NCBI GenBank assembly: GCA_028023455.1
Contig: JAQFVV010012441.1
Span: forward strand, 4,401,911 to 4,465,910
DNA: 64,000 nt
Direction of reading: 5' to 3'
From: Epiperipatus broadwayi
Taxonomy: Eukaryota; Onychophora; Udeonychophora; Euonychophora; Peripatidae
The notes beneath the pieces are model-generated. The model did no database searches. It was not told the DNA's origin and worked only from the letters and a program-made list of their open reading frames with translations. Below, in pieces: positions 49,263 through 62,000 of the stretch (the first letter of the stretch is position 1; every line of letters begins with the position of its first letter). The translations under genes and the position numbers were made by a program.

Positions 49263-51296
49263 TATATATATATATTATATAATGAGAGTGAATAGCTCTT
49301 AACAAGCTTTTCCAAATATCCGCATCCCAGAACGGTTTCTAGCTGCTAGCTGTCATCAGTGAGATGCTGGGGTATTTAGACATTAGATCTAAAAATACCA
49401 GCTCAAGTCTTTGCAAATATATATACATAGGTTGGCATATGGTAGCAACTATTATTGTAGATGGTCAAGTTTGTTACTTGCTTGTAATTCTCTATTTTTT
49501 TTATTATAGTACTTTTAAATTAAATTTAATTAACAATTTCGTTTTAGGTTACAGTTCAATTTTATATAATCATGAATTCAACTACATTAGCAGACAAAAT
49601 TAGAACCGCTTCTGATTATTTTATGAATTATATTAAGATACAAGTATAGACTATTTGCAAGATTCTTTATTATATTTATTGTGTTGTTTTACAACTTGAT
49701 TCAAACTGGCCTTGTATAAATATTTGCATATTGTTATCGTTCAAATTTGAGTATTGTAAATTTATTGTAATCCCAAATCATAGTCCCGTAGAATGATGCT
49801 ACATTTTCATTTTTAATGGTTGACTGGAATAAAAATTTTGATATTATATTTTTCTACATATGTGTTCTTTTTCCACAACATCCGCAGTTTCTGTTTTATC
49901 ACATACACGTATATTGAATCATCTAAAATGTGAAGAATATAATGTTATTTGTAAACAACACCTAAGGAACTAGCTAGTTTGAAGAAAACATTTAAGAATA
50001 AATTTCTTAGAAATAAAAATAATGTTTCACAGATATTAATATTGCCTTAGTATATTGTATTAAATGAAAACAAAATTGAAGAAGCGGATAATGAAGTTTT
50101 TTTTTATAGTAAATTGAAAATGATTTGAATAAGTCTTAAATAGCTTTATGCTTATAGAAATAATCAATGAAATTTTTCTGTTACTATAATTTTTAAACTC
50201 TATTTTATATGTCATTCTGTAAGAATGCGACAAACTTAGTTTACTTTGATCAGCTTTTGGATGTTTATTCTTATTGTTATAGAAAAGTAACTAAGCATTT
50301 TATTCAATTTACTTACCTGATTTATAAGTAACTGATGAGAATTAGAGTGATTTTTCATCTTTATTTACCGGACATATGAAAATAGATTCCCATTTACTGA
50401 CCAATTTTAATTCATTAGCTAGATTAGTTATGAAATAACTATTTTAAAAAAAAAGATTAAAAAAATTCTAATCTTGCTTGAATTAAAGTTAAATCCGGGT
50501 CATAGTTTAAACAAGTGATAGTTCTATTATTGCATCATGATGTCCTATATATATGTCATTTTTTATTACGTGGCCATGAACTCTCGAAAACTTTGTGATT
50601 GTATTAACTATTGAAGTTAAATAGAGATGTGCACAAAGACGCTCGCGAAGTAGAATTTATGGCAACAGTCTGGCATATTGGGTTTAGGTCTAGAATCAAA
50701 AAAATTTGAAATATATTAAAGTTTGTTCTCTAGAGTTACCTCTAACCAATCTATATAGCTACCTAATATTAGCGATTAAATATAAATATTGATATTTTTA
50801 GCGAAAGTTTTTTAAAAAGTTATGATTCACATTACTAATTGCTATTGATAAGTCAGAATAGGATTTACACTCTTCACCCCCCCCCTCCCATTCACTCCAA
50901 GAATAACTCAACTTTTGTCACAAGGCAAAACATATTTATAAACTAGGTGTATTTAGAAATAGATATTTTCATCTTCTTTTGTTTCTAATGAAATATTATC
51001 TGACAACTTAATAATTAAAGATTGTTCTTTTTATTGAAAGCAAACCTGACATTACTCAATCAACATCAGAAAACTTGATCAATATAAAGAAAATGCTTGA
51101 AAAGGCAAATTAATCAATACTTCCTAAATAAATTTGCTTCAGTCAGAATCAAATTGCGAAACTTAAGTTCATAAGTCAGCACACATCTATGTAGGTCATC
51201 GTCGTAGAAATAGAATAGTTAATACTTCTACTTTATACGCACGCACATATAATTCAACAATGAGCGATAAATGAAGTGCAGTTAAATAAATCTTAC
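49263..51296. other. A/T-rich spacer
   Basis: No supportable feature. A 79-codon frame at 49364-49603 has no family. A short C-run lies at 50878-50885. Confidence 0.5.
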
Positions 51297-51372
51297 TGTA
51301 ATTGCACACTCAACACCAATATTAGCCTTATAATTGCAATCCACCGTTTCAGCCATAAAACTTTGATAGTTC
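51297..51372 (-). CDS. candidate short exon, possibly upstream of the receptor exon
   Basis: Seen: an acceptor-like CCTCATTTAG, 76 nt, then a GTAAGA donor. One frame is open throughout and contains an ATG in a fair context, giving MAETVDCNYKANIGVECAIT up to the donor in phase 0. It lies about 20 kb upstream, in the minus-strand sense, of the receptor exon. The phase would suit a first coding exon for an extracellular N-terminus, since the receptor exon starts in phase 0 and only a TM1-2 exon would be needed between them. There is no signature residue to prove this. It may be a chance combination of splice-like signals. Confidence 0.2.
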
Positions 51373-51691
51373 CTAAATGAGGATCCAGCAAATAATTGTT
51401 TGCAAAATTTCAAAAATAATAACTGGACTTGTGCTCCAATATAACGTAACTTTACATGGTATTAATTATCTGGTTATTTTTTTTCAGAATAACTTAATAT
51501 ATAATAGTAAAGATAAAATGGAAGTAATTTACATATGTAGGTAAAATAATAGTCGTTTAGTAATTCCAAGAATTCCTCTTTCCTCCCATCCAGAGCCAAA
51601 TAGGGAAGAAAAGGTTACATGTATGTGCTAATTACTATACTGTGAGACATTAAATTTTTATGTAGTACTATATATATATATAGTTAGATGT

Positions 51692-51785
51692 AATTAGAGT
51701 GGATTTGAATCCAGACACTCAAGCTCCCTTTAGTCATCCACTCCATCTTATACAATCGATACACATCATGAATACATACAAGCAA
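51692..51785 (+). repeat. family B repeat, first 90 bp only
   Basis: GTGGATTTGAATCCAGACAC, TCCATCTTATACAATCGATA and CACATCATGAATACATACAA match the left end of the family. It breaks off after that. A (TA)n run precedes it, as in other copies. Confidence 0.6.
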
Positions 51786-52203
51786 CTTTTTTTTATTAAT
51801 TTACTCATCATGTTGCAACATTGTCAATTCTTACTCTAAATTACCAATTAAAGTAGTTAATTCTTTCTCTCTTTAAAGCTATATATGGAAACTGTCAAAA
51901 CAACAATATAACATCATACATTTGACCACATTCCTTGTACTATAAATTCTTAAAAATGCCACACTCAGTGTGAAAAATCCAATTGCAGAATAAAAAGTCT
52001 TCCCACTCTTTTGATAAAGGAGCTGCTAAATAAAGGAATTTTTCAACTGGCTAATCACTTGTGGCTTAATGAAACTCGGACCAATTTTACATACCTTTAT
52101 TCTCTACCTAAGAATGTCCAGGTATTGGAATGCATAAAGATATGCTATTTTCTACTTAAAAAATTATAATCTTGATGAAATTTTGAAAAAAAAAAAAACT
52201 TTC

Positions 52204-52271
52204 AACTTGCAAAGATTCAAACCCATGTCATGCTTATGACAGATAGAAAATCTACCATTCAGCCACAAGTT
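52204..52271 (-). pseudogene. tRNA-like pseudogene or SINE head with a 7-bp acceptor stem
   Basis: Minus-strand reading begins AACTTGT and ends GCAAGTT, which pair over seven positions (one G-T). Inside are an A-box-like TGGCTGAATGGTAGA, a hairpin TGTCA-TAAGCA-TGACA in the anticodon-arm position, and GGGTTTGAATC as B box and T loop. The anticodon loop has six bases instead of seven and the T stem pairs poorly, so a working tRNA is unlikely. Confidence 0.45.
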
Positions 52272-52517
52272 ATTTTTTGATTTAGTAATTTACATGGACA
52301 TTGAAGTTAGTTGTGTTATATTTTGACAAGTTTTATACGTTATTTGATTTAGTTACTATTTCTATCATTATTATTGCTTTTTCATAAATTTTAATGAAGT
52401 TTGTTATAGACCTATATCAATTTATGATTAGGTCTAGAGGCCATTACTGTCGTTTAGTTTATGGTGGATTTATATATATATAGAAACAGAGTATAATGCC
52501 AGCTGAAATCTATATGA

Positions 52518-52684
52518 AATATTTTAAATGCCCCATAGCTATATTCTTTCAACCACACTTCCCCTTTAAATAAAGGAAAGTTTGAATTTTCTTTTTAAAT
52601 AAACTGCAAAATTTAAGCTTTTGTTTATTTAAAGGAAGGGTGTGTGTGGCTGAAAGAATATAGCTATGGGATATTTAAAATATT
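52518..52684. repeat. inverted repeat, arms about 57 bp
   Basis: AATATTTTAAATGCCCCATA, GCTATATTCTTTCAACCACA and CTTCCCCTTTAAATAAA pair with TTTATTTAAAGGAAGGGTGT, GTGGCTGAAAGAATATAGCT and ATGGGATATTTAAAATATT. The loop is about 49 bp and (TA)n runs lie close on both sides. Confidence 0.8.
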
Positions 52685-53999
52685 ATATATATATATATTA
52701 TGGGAGCGTGGTTTATAACGATCAAATGGATTACTGCTTAGGAGTTTATAAAAAGTTTGAATCCCAGAAGACATGGAATAGAGATGCAATCCACAGCTCT
52801 TGAGCTTCAGAGACCATCACTTTACCATTGCAATAAACTGTGCATAGCAGTTTAGTTTATAATGGATTCATTGCATAGAAAAATATTTAAATATATAAAT
52901 AAACTCATATTATAACAAAAGTAATAATTACGTACACGTTTAAAGCTTTATAATTTACGTGCGGGTTGAATGAAATATAATCCTTTTTCATCAAAACTTT
53001 TGAATTCTAGGATTATTCATATAATGCTAGTACAAAGCTAATGGTTTCAGGCTAATAAGATCATTTTACATTTTTAAAACATTTAATGCCATTTGATAAC
53101 TTTTACACCAAATACTAAACTACACTATAAAAATTCATTTCCTTTATTACTTTTACTTTAACCTCAAGTCAAACACAGAAAAGTACTTACAGATTTAAAC
53201 TACAAGATTATGTACAAATTAGCAAAATGTAAAATACAGAATAAATCAATGTAATAACTAATATCGATAAAATAAAACAATTTAGAAATTTTTAAATAAG
53301 ACTTTTATTGTAAAATCATATACAATGAAAAATACTTTTAACAGATAATATAAAGTAAACAATGTCAAATTGTCCTGTATAGTTTATAGCAGGGACAGAG
53401 GAGCAGAAAAACGGATTCAAACGTATCCCTTCGCAACTCTATTGCATCATTTCCGTGATTGGATCCCTTACGAATTCGTGAGCACGCTAAAAATAACCGA
53501 ATACTTAATTATTTTTTAACAAGTGTGTTACATTATTATAAATACATGATGATTAATATTAATAGATGTAAATTAATTTCTTATTTGTAATTTATACCAT
53601 TATCAATGAAAATTATTGCTTGCTACTTTTTTAATTTTGATTTTAGCTAGTGACTTAATTGTGTATTAGTGTGGATTGATTACTAGTTTATTATATAGAT
53701 AAGTTTAACTTTGGCATTTAATATTATATATATGATATTTTTTTTAGGATTCATCCATATGTAATTAAAAGTAATGTTATAATTATTTCCAGATCAGAAT
53801 TCCACCTACGGCCATGTAAATAAGGACTGCAGGTAAGATCAGACCATAGGTGTACTGTTAATTATATTTGAAGAACTTCATATACATTTTTATACATCTT
53901 ATGTGTGAAAACTTTTGCTTTAACTTACTCATTCCTCATACAACATATATTATAGCTATTACTTTTTTACAGGATTGTAAAAAAATATAGATATTTATA
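52685..53999. other. spacer with one higher-complexity block
   Basis: 53385-53490 on the minus strand is open and richer in G+C (GTAAGGGATCCAATCACGG, GTTGCGAAGGGATACGTTTG). It could be a small exon or a repeat piece, and no family is recognised. Confidence 0.4.
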
Positions 54000-54443
54000 T
54001 CATTATCATCATCAACCATTATCAATTCACTGCAGGATAAAGGTCTCTCCAAGTTCAATTCATCTTCTCTGATCTTTAACTTCTCTTCTCCACATCACCC
54101 CCTGCACACGTTCTCATCTCATCCATCCATCTCACATGTGGTCTCTTTCTGGATCTTTTCCAATCTCTTGGAATTCAGTTTAAGACTTCAATTGTCCATC
54201 TATTATCATCTCTTCTAGCAATATGTCCAGCCCAAATCCATTTCAATCTTTTAATTTTTTCAATGAGGTCAGTAACACCTGTTTGTTCTCTTACATTGTG
54301 TTTTCGATCTCTTCTTGTTACTCCCAGAATGCATCTCTCCATACTTCTTTGAGTGGTCTGAAGTCTCTGTATTGCTCTTAGAAATGTCCAAGTCTCAGAT
54401 GCATAAGTAAGAATTGGCAAAACACACACACACATATATATAT
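54000..54443 (-). mobile_element. 3' end of an RTE-type non-LTR retrotransposon
   Basis: Seen on the minus strand from 54443: VLPILTYASETWTF, LQTTQRSMERCILGVTRRDR, REQTGVTDLIEKIKRLKWIW and AGHIARRDDNRWTIEVLN, then a stop. The frame remnants RKRPHVRWMDEM continue toward 54050, and a (GAT)n-like tail (TGATGATGATGATAATG) ends at 54000. Family knowledge: L-T-Y-G-S-E-T-W, T-Q-R-x-M-E-R-x-M-L, R-L-K-W-x-W-A-G-H-x-A-R and R-P-x-x-R-W-x-D-x form the C-terminal tail of RTE-clade and related reverse transcriptases. Short tandem repeats at the 3' end are usual there. The endonuclease and polymerase domains are absent. The 5' break falls in an (AC)n(TA)n microsatellite at 54421-54445. One early stop and indels make it a dead, 5'-truncated copy. 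Confidence 0.85.
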
Positions 54444-54504
54444 ATGCGTTAGTATGTAAAAATGTTTAGGTAGATTGAGGCTTTACTAAGATTACTATTA
54501 CATC

Positions 54505-54600
54505 TCTCAATATCAAATGGCAGTTGAGGCAGATTATCTAATGACAGTTGAGGCAAGTTAAGAAATTAACCAACGTACGCCTGCTTACTGAAATACTGTT
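54505..54600 (+). repeat. relic of the 18.0-kb inverted-repeat family
   Basis: AAATGGCAGTTGAGGCAGAT, then ATGACAGTTGAGGCAAGTTA, AGAAATTAACCAACGTACG and CCTGCTTACTG follow the order loop-then-right-arm of the 17933-18160 element, with a small tandem duplication of the GACAGTTGAGGCA block. The left arm is absent. Confidence 0.5.
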
Positions 54601-56287
54601 CATAATAGTTTATTACCGTTATATTTATTATTTTTAGTTATTATATATATATAATTATTAGTTAGATTAACCATTTTATGACCTGAAGAACTAAACAACA
54701 CGATCGAAAAAAAACAAACAACTAAATATCTCAAAAAAAAAAAAATATTAAAGTCAGAATTATTATGCTTGCAATTAAAGGAGAGCAATGTAATCATACA
54801 AAAACAAAATATGATTCCAGTTAATAAAGACTAATGATCGATAGTAAAATGACTCACTTAACTGAGTTGGAATTATTCTAGAAATCAAAGATAGCAAGAT
54901 AAAAGTAATAAATAATATTAATAATTATAGTTGTTTTACGTTGAGAAGATAATAACTTTGAATCATCTGACAAACATTTATATATTTAATATTGTGCTAC
55001 TTCTAATAGACTACCATTAATACTTTGAAGTAATGTTATATCTATTTCATGATCAGTCTTGTGGTCATAGACATCAGAGTGAGAGAGATGGCCAACAGTA
55101 ATTATGAGACGGATAACAAGAATAACACAAATTTATTAAGAATAAACAAAATAATGTTTTAAAATAAATGCCTAAAAATAATAATGTATTAAATTTATTT
55201 TATTATTAAAATCTAAAGCATTTAAATTTTTTGAATTAAAAAAAAAAACAACTAAGTAATATTTCATAAAATAGAATAAAATAATATGACTAATTTTTCT
55301 TATCAGAAACTAAAACATTTAGAATTAGAAAATTATGTTTACAATTATAAGTGAAAAAATATAAGGCATAATGTGTGTCTAAAAGCTACATCATTCAGAA
55401 ACAGCACAATAAAACTAAATAAGATAGATTTTTAAAAATTAAATCTTAAAAAAAATTAAAAGAATAAAATTTAAATCAAGTATCTATATTTTGGTTTCAG
55501 TTAATCAAGAAAGAGAGAGATTCAAAAGAAAATAATTAAAATTTGATTTTAATTTTAAGTTTGCAATTTTTTATGGAAATAAAAAAGTGAAAAAATAATC
55601 CATAATTAGATAGACATAATGTAGTTTTACTCCAAGATAAAAATTTAATCATAATATATAAAAGATTTTTATTTTATTTAAATATATTTAAAGTATTTAA
55701 GATTTGAGAAACAAATGAGGTCACACCAAACATATATAAGTAAAGTTTAAAAAAACAAAACACTTTCTTCTCTTTATTGCTCTTTGAAGATGAACACTAA
55801 AAAAGTCAACATCATAGTTGGTGTTTCAAAATTAAAAAAGACATATGCTTGCTGAAGACTATTTTGGATCCAATATTTATTAAATATGCTAGTCTCAAGA
55901 AGTTACAACTCAATGCAACTGGAAAAAATATGATGATGATCAGTGATAATTTATACAGAAACTTTTATTAAACAAAATTTATAAGGCAGAGAAAAAAAAG
56001 TCGATTCTAAGAAAGTTTATATATGATATTTTATCATTGTTTTAAAAAAATACACCTCTCCAAAAGTAACTATAGCAAGAAATATAAAGCCGCATAACAA
56101 GTTGCAGAAAGATGTCTCGCAAAGAATTGTTTGATAATAATTATACATACATATACAAGTGACATGAATTATTTAAAAAAGACTATTTATAATTTAGATT
56201 TGTATTACGAATATTACTTCTTGCGTTGACCTCTAAATGTATATATTTTGTAGTTAACTATATATTATATATAAAATTATATATATT
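54601..56287. other. A/T-rich spacer
   Basis: Nothing supportable. Long A-rich stretches at 55140-55300 and 55440-55480. Confidence 0.55.
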
Positions 56288-56392
56288 GTCAAGCATTAGT
56301 GGTCGAGACGTCAGCGACAGCTGCTTTACAAGCAATTGTCCCGGGTTAGCGGGTTCGCTTCCCAGCTGATGCTATGACACATGGGGAAAAAA
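56288..56392 (+). mobile_element. tRNA-derived SINE, second head type
   Basis: Seen: CAAGCATTAGTGGTCGAGAC, GACAGCTGCTTTACAAGCAA, a B-box-like GCGGGTTCGCTTCCC, then GATGCTATGACACATGGGG and an A run. The tail is the same as in the 30634-30724 copy. The middle differs from the 18.5- and 47.4-kb units, pointing to another tRNA source or subfamily. Confidence 0.75.
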
Positions 56393-56662
56393 TATATATT
56401 AAATTGATTAAAATATACTAACTAGGGGACGTAAATGATTGTTTTTTTTCTCAAACAGTTAAAAAGCAACTTAAAATTTCAGTTTAATTTATTGTAAACC
56501 TTATTTAATTTTTTAAGACTATAATGTCAAAGATTCACTCTTTCTTAAAAAAATATATTGTAAAAGTTATCACTAAGTAAATATATATTTCATTTAAATT
56601 AAAACATGTCTTTTTTTTCTAATGTAGATAAGCAATAAAAAAAAGAAAAAAAAAACATTAGT

Positions 56663-57148
56663 TGTATTTATATATTGGAATATTTCCATCATCTTCTATT
56701 AAGTATTGAATGTCTTTAGAAAAATATAACTATTTAAATTTTCCTTCAACTGTTACTAACAATACACAGATTAGTTAGAACATGCACAACATTTTGAGTA
56801 GTTTTTGCTGGTCTGACTAGTGACAATACTAGCATGGGAATCAAACCTGGACCCATAGATTCCTAAATATTGAAGTTTAAGGTAATGCTCTAGTCAGATA
56901 AACCATCCTCTCAAAGTTTGTTAAAGCATTACCTTAAAATTCAATATTCAAGAACTTAAGGTTCCAGGTTTGATCTCCGTGTTAGTACTGTCACTGGTCA
57001 GGCCAGGAATGCCTAAAAAGAAAGAATTGTGCATATAATAACTGTGTGCTATTACTAACTGTTGAATGTAATTGGAAAATATAAAAAAAAATTTATTTAA
57101 AGACATTCAATACTTAATATTAGATGATGATAGTCAATATATAAATAC
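56663..57148. repeat. foldback of a tRNA-like SINE, arms about 220 bp
   Basis: The left arm 56663-56889 pairs with the right arm 56935-57148 across a 45-bp loop. The right arm reads AAGCATTACCTTAAAATTCA, AAGGTTCCAGGTTTGATCTC (B-box-like) and TACTGTCACTGGTCAGGCCA, then ACATTCAACAGTTAGTAATA in complement, ending ATGATGATAGTCAATATATA. The arms' ends are GTATTTATATATTG and its complement. Two head-to-head copies, roughly 80-85% alike. No clear flanking duplication. Confidence 0.8.
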
Positions 57149-57156
57149 AAACTATA

Positions 57157-57335
57157 AACCATTGGATGAGTAGGCACTAGATGGGAATTTTATGCATAAA
57201 CCTTCTGGCATTTATTGGTTACTCTGACTTGTACTGAGTAGCACTACTGTATGGAGAGTTTTGCCTGTTTTAATAACAATTATGAGCAAGCATAAGAAAT
57301 GGTGATCATGTGATGTTTAATATTTTATATTGTTA
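57157..57335 (+). repeat. family A repeat, 5'-truncated, with the longest right end
   Basis: Begins inside the core (ATTGGATGAGTAGGCACTAG) and runs through GGAGAGTTTTGCCTG to AGCAAGCATAAGAAATGGTG and ATCATGTGATGTTTAATA. The last part is the reverse complement of the left end of the 32.5-kb copy, so some members carry terminal inverted repeats of about 25 bp. Confidence 0.8.
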
Positions 57336-57929
57336 GGTAATATTAAAATGTGGGTAAAATTAGCTAGAGAGCACAATATTCATAATACTAAATATACTGT
57401 GTGTGTGCACATATGTGTAAATATGTATCTGAGATATGTGAAATGCCCAAAAAGTACAATAAACGATCACTAAAAAAAAAAAAACTGCATTATAATTATT
57501 GTAATTTTAAATTAAATTTATAAATTGACTTTTAATTTAAATATGATTCATATTGTTTTGTAGGTAGATTTGATCCTTGCCTTGATCAATCTACATTGAT
57601 ATATACGTTTATGTGTGTGAACTTATATATAAATACAATTATTTAGATATTTTATATATACAATATTATGAAGAGAAATGTTTAAAAATTAGTGATTTTA
57701 TTTATCAGAGAAAAGATCTGAAACTAATCGTCTCTATGAAGGATTAATAGTAAGATATTATCAATGGGAGGCAGAGTAAGATAGCTGACTATCTCACTGA
57801 ATTATGATTATTATTTAACAAGGGATATGACTGAAAAAAAGCCATCTCATCGAATTAGTATTAGTCTAAGAAAAAGTGTAGTTACATAAAGACTTACCCT
57901 TGACGTATAATTGATAGATTAACATTATT

Positions 57930-57930
<1 letters not shown>

Positions 57931-57979
<49 letters not shown>
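57931..57979. repeat. (TA)n microsatellite
   Basis: About 48 bp of pure TA, immediately left of a family B copy. Confidence 0.95.
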
Positions 57980-57981
<2 letters not shown>

Positions 57982-58195
57982 CACACACATGTGAAAAAGA
58001 TAAATGATTACCAATATACACATTTTGTATTAAACTAGTACTCATCAATTGATCCAGATTATCATCTCCTACACACATATATAATCAGCTCTTGGTTTAT
58101 ATTAAAAAAGCAAATCTTCAAACTTTAATGAACAGGCTTCAATCTACACCACTCTCAAACTCTTCAGCCATCAATATCATTGAATTTCTGATGAT
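57975..58195 (+). repeat. family B repeat lacking its left end
   Basis: Follows a (TA)n run with ATGACACACACATGTGAAAA, then TAGTACTCATCAATTGATCC, GGTTTATATTAAAAAAGCAA, CTTTAATGAACAGGCTTCAA and TCAGCCATCAATATCATTGA, ending near TTTCTGATGATG. It supplies the right end missing from most other copies. Confidence 0.7.
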
Positions 58196-58374
58196 GTCTC
58201 TCTACATGTGCTTGTGAAACATCAACTAAAATATGAGACTATTAAAGAGATTACATTACTAGGTTATTTAAATCATAATTAAATAATATATTAATTATAC
58301 ATGAAGAAGCATTTCATTTGAATTAGAAATGCAATTCAAGACTATTAGTAATCATTTTATTTAGTATTTGATTT

Positions 58375-59012
58375 ACATTCAAATATCAGCCTTACAAGCT
58401 AATTGTACATACACTTTTGCAAGTGTTAATAATAATAAATGAATACTTTCCTTTCCAATACAAGATATAGTATTTATGTAGGAATAAAATGAATCCACTT
58501 ATTTCTACAACTCAAATGCTTATATATGAGCAAATCTGAAGTACTGGCAAGGAAAGCATGAGGATGGACCACTCTCTTTAAATTACTATATACGATGTCT
58601 GAATGAATGATGTAGGTGAAATTGTCTAGAATTTACTAAACGTCACTCTAACTGAAACTTAATCATATGTAAATAAGCATTCATTTTTATATAGTGCATG
58701 TTTACAATTGTATTACATTCTAGACAATTTCACCAACATCATTCATTCAGACATCGTATATAGTAATTTAAAGTGAGTGGTCCATCCTCATGCTTTCCTT
58801 GCCAGTACTTCAGATTGGCTCATAGATAAGCATTTGAGTTGTAGGAATAAGTGGATTCATTTTATTCCTGCATAAATACTATATCTTGTATTGGAGAGGA
58901 AAGTATTCATTTATTATTATTAACACTCGCAAAAGCATATGCACAATTAGCTTGAAAGGCTGATATTTGAATGTAATACAATTGTAAACATGTGCTATAT
59001 AAAAATAAATGC
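58375..59012. repeat. nested foldback with 18-bp flanking direct repeats
   Basis: Arms 58373-58632 and 58717-58976 (260 bp each) pair with few mismatches (for instance TCTGAATGAATGATGT with ACATCATTCATTCAGA). A second inverted pair, 58673-58720 with 58969-59018 (AAGCATTCATTTTTATATAG and its complement), encloses the right arm. Exact TTATTTAGTATTTGATTT is present at 58357-58374 and 59013-59030. So one complete element with inverted ends is joined to an inverted partial copy, and the pair appears to have inserted as a unit. Confidence 0.88.
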
Positions 59013-59030
59013 TTATTTAGTATTTGATTT

Positions 59031-62000
59031 GTAAATATTTTCTAATGAATGCATATTTATCTGAGAATAAAAATAAAAGAGTTGTACCAAAAATGATTTT
59101 ATTATGAATCTGTAAATAAATTATTGTTTATTACTATTAATTTAAATAGTGTAATGTTTCAATTATTTTATATGAAAATTGCCAAGCTGAATATCAAATC
59201 CATGATCCATGCATTTAAGAAAACTTGTGATTATTATAGATAGAGGGTGAAGTGTTAGTCACTTTAACTATTAAATATTATAAAGAAATTTTCTTAAAAT
59301 CAATTAATATAGAAATAAGGTATATCTCTAAAATATTTACAGATGGTATTGGTATCCAAAGTTGGATGATGATCATGAAATTAACACTGAAAGATAAAGT
59401 AAGAATATTCATTATTTAGTTATCATTGTGATTGTTGCACATTATTAACATGTATATTAGTGAATTTAAAATATGATTGCTCCCCCTCCCACAGATTATC
59501 CTAATGCATCTTGACTATTGTTTTGACCATTGCAATACATATTATAGCAGAACAGAAAGTTGCCCAACAGGTTTGAAGAGCATTTTATAGCTGCAATGAA
59601 AATATGATGATGGAATGACCATTGTTATCATGCTTAAAGCTAGAATGACATTGGTAACAGATTGGATATGACAAGACCATGATAGTATGATCCTGTTTAA
59701 TTTTGCCATGAAAACTGTGGTAACATTTGTAAAAGAATAAATATGTGTGTATGCTAACCTCTGTTATAGCCCCTATGATTTGGATGACATTTGTAACAGA
59801 TCAAAAATGTGTTATGGGAAATAATAACTCTAATATAGCCTGAATAAAATATATCCCAGCCATTGGATATTTACTTAAGTACAATTAACTAATCATATCA
59901 ATTTATTTTAATTTTGATACAACTAAATTATTAAAATAGTATATTATAACAATCAAAACACATAAAAAGAATTGTTAGCATTTCTTATAATCAAGTATAT
60001 ATATATTAAAATTTAATATTTTATTGGATTTATGATCCACATCAATTAAATTTAAATATAATTGAAGCAAATCATTCTGACTTAGAACAAAATATATGAC
60101 TACCAGCTTTATAACTGAATAAGATTAAGATCTTATTGACCAATCATGAACTCAAGACAGTAACTATCCAATTAATAACAATTTAGATAAAATATCTAAA
60201 TATTTAATTATGATTACCCTAATAATGTTTATATCCAGTCAGATAATAACTATTGAATTCAGTTGAAAAAATAATATAACCAGACTCATTTACCAATTCT
60301 GGGATTTGATTTCTGGATTATGTGATATAGTTATTTCAAATAAATTTTATGAAGTATCTTGTCTCCCTCAAATGTTATTAATAAGTGAATCCATGTTGTA
60401 CAATAAGTAATAATCAAACACATTTAATGAATATCAATTATGAATAGATTGTAAACATTTGATATGTCCTCCTGAGATCTAATTGCAAGTACAATAGATG
60501 ATCAATTAGCATTATTTCCATATTTAAATATGTGATTGTGTATTAATCTCCAATTATTTAATATCAAATCAAATATGAAAGATAAATGTTTATGTAACAC
60601 AAATATGTTGCTGAACATTTATATGTTCCATGATATAAAAGAGTTTAATATATATATATATATATACATACAAAGATGAATCTAGTTATTTGTTAATATA
60701 ATTTAAGAGAACAAAATAATGTGAATACTTATTGCAATGAAATCTTTTTTGAACTTCTAATATAAGTGACATACCTAAAGTTAATTTAAAATCAGTAAAT
60801 AAAAAAAATAAATATTTTTAAATATTAAGATAATAATTATTCTGCCACAAGATATAACTTTAAATTTAGAAAGATATAACTATCTTATATTTTGGTATGT
60901 AAATAGATTACTAATTAATTAAAATTACATACTATTCATCAATAAAGACTATACAATTTACATGTATGGAGAAACAAAAAAATATAACAATAATAATGAC
61001 AAATATAAACTAGCAACCAGAATGAGTATCTTTCAATACTATATTTCCAGAATGACATCCTAGTTCTGATGTCTATTTGAAACTACAAACCAATATTATG
61101 TTCTTGTTTCTGAGAAGATATAATATATTCATGAAAACTTTTAAATTCAAAGAACATTTTGTTAATTTCAATGTTTATATATATATATAAATTATTCTTT
61201 GAAATAGTAATTATTTGATTTATATGATGTTACAAATCTAAGTAATAGTTTATATTCATGTCAATATGAAAAGATATATTTTCATGAATAAATATTATTT
61301 TAAATATTATGAATGAATAGATGCTAGCTTTATCTAGGACCATGTGACTAGGAAATTAAACTGATTCATATCTTAGATAAAATTGATCAAATGATCTAAT
61401 AATATTATATAGGTAGGTATATGTGATGCTTGTACTCTTTGTGACATTTGTATTTCATTTTTAAAATATATATAACATCCATTTTAAAGGATAAAAATAT
61501 TCTGATGGTTTATAACATAATAAAGCAATTCCAATGATTTTTTTCCTTTTATGATAAATTGTCATTTTGCCATACAATTTTATCAATATGCTGTCTGATT
61601 CATGGGCAGATAATGTTGATTCTTACTCATCCACTTTGTTCAGCCAACTATATCCTTTAAAGAAAGTAAAAAGAATATCATATAAATAAATTTGTATGTG
61701 CTTCAGTTTAAATCCAAAACACAGAGAAAAAAGAGTTTAAATTAATCTGTTCTATTTATAAGATTTTTTTCATTGACATCAGCATAAGTTTAGCAATCAT
61801 CTATATCTACTCTTTAATGAATAATTTACTTCACCATTGATCATAATACTTACAATATGCAATGGACAGAGTAATGATTTGCATAAATTTGCATTCATTA
61901 CATTTAACACATAATAATGGCTATGAATATGAAGTAAATATGATCTAAAAGTGCTAATCTAAATGTTGTCATTTGTAAAAATTTTATTAACTTCATCTAT

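Noticed and set aside
53385-53490. Minus-strand open stretch with a GTAAGG site, considered as an exon
   Set aside because: The GTAAGG lies inside the open stretch, no family is recognised, and the ends are not defined.
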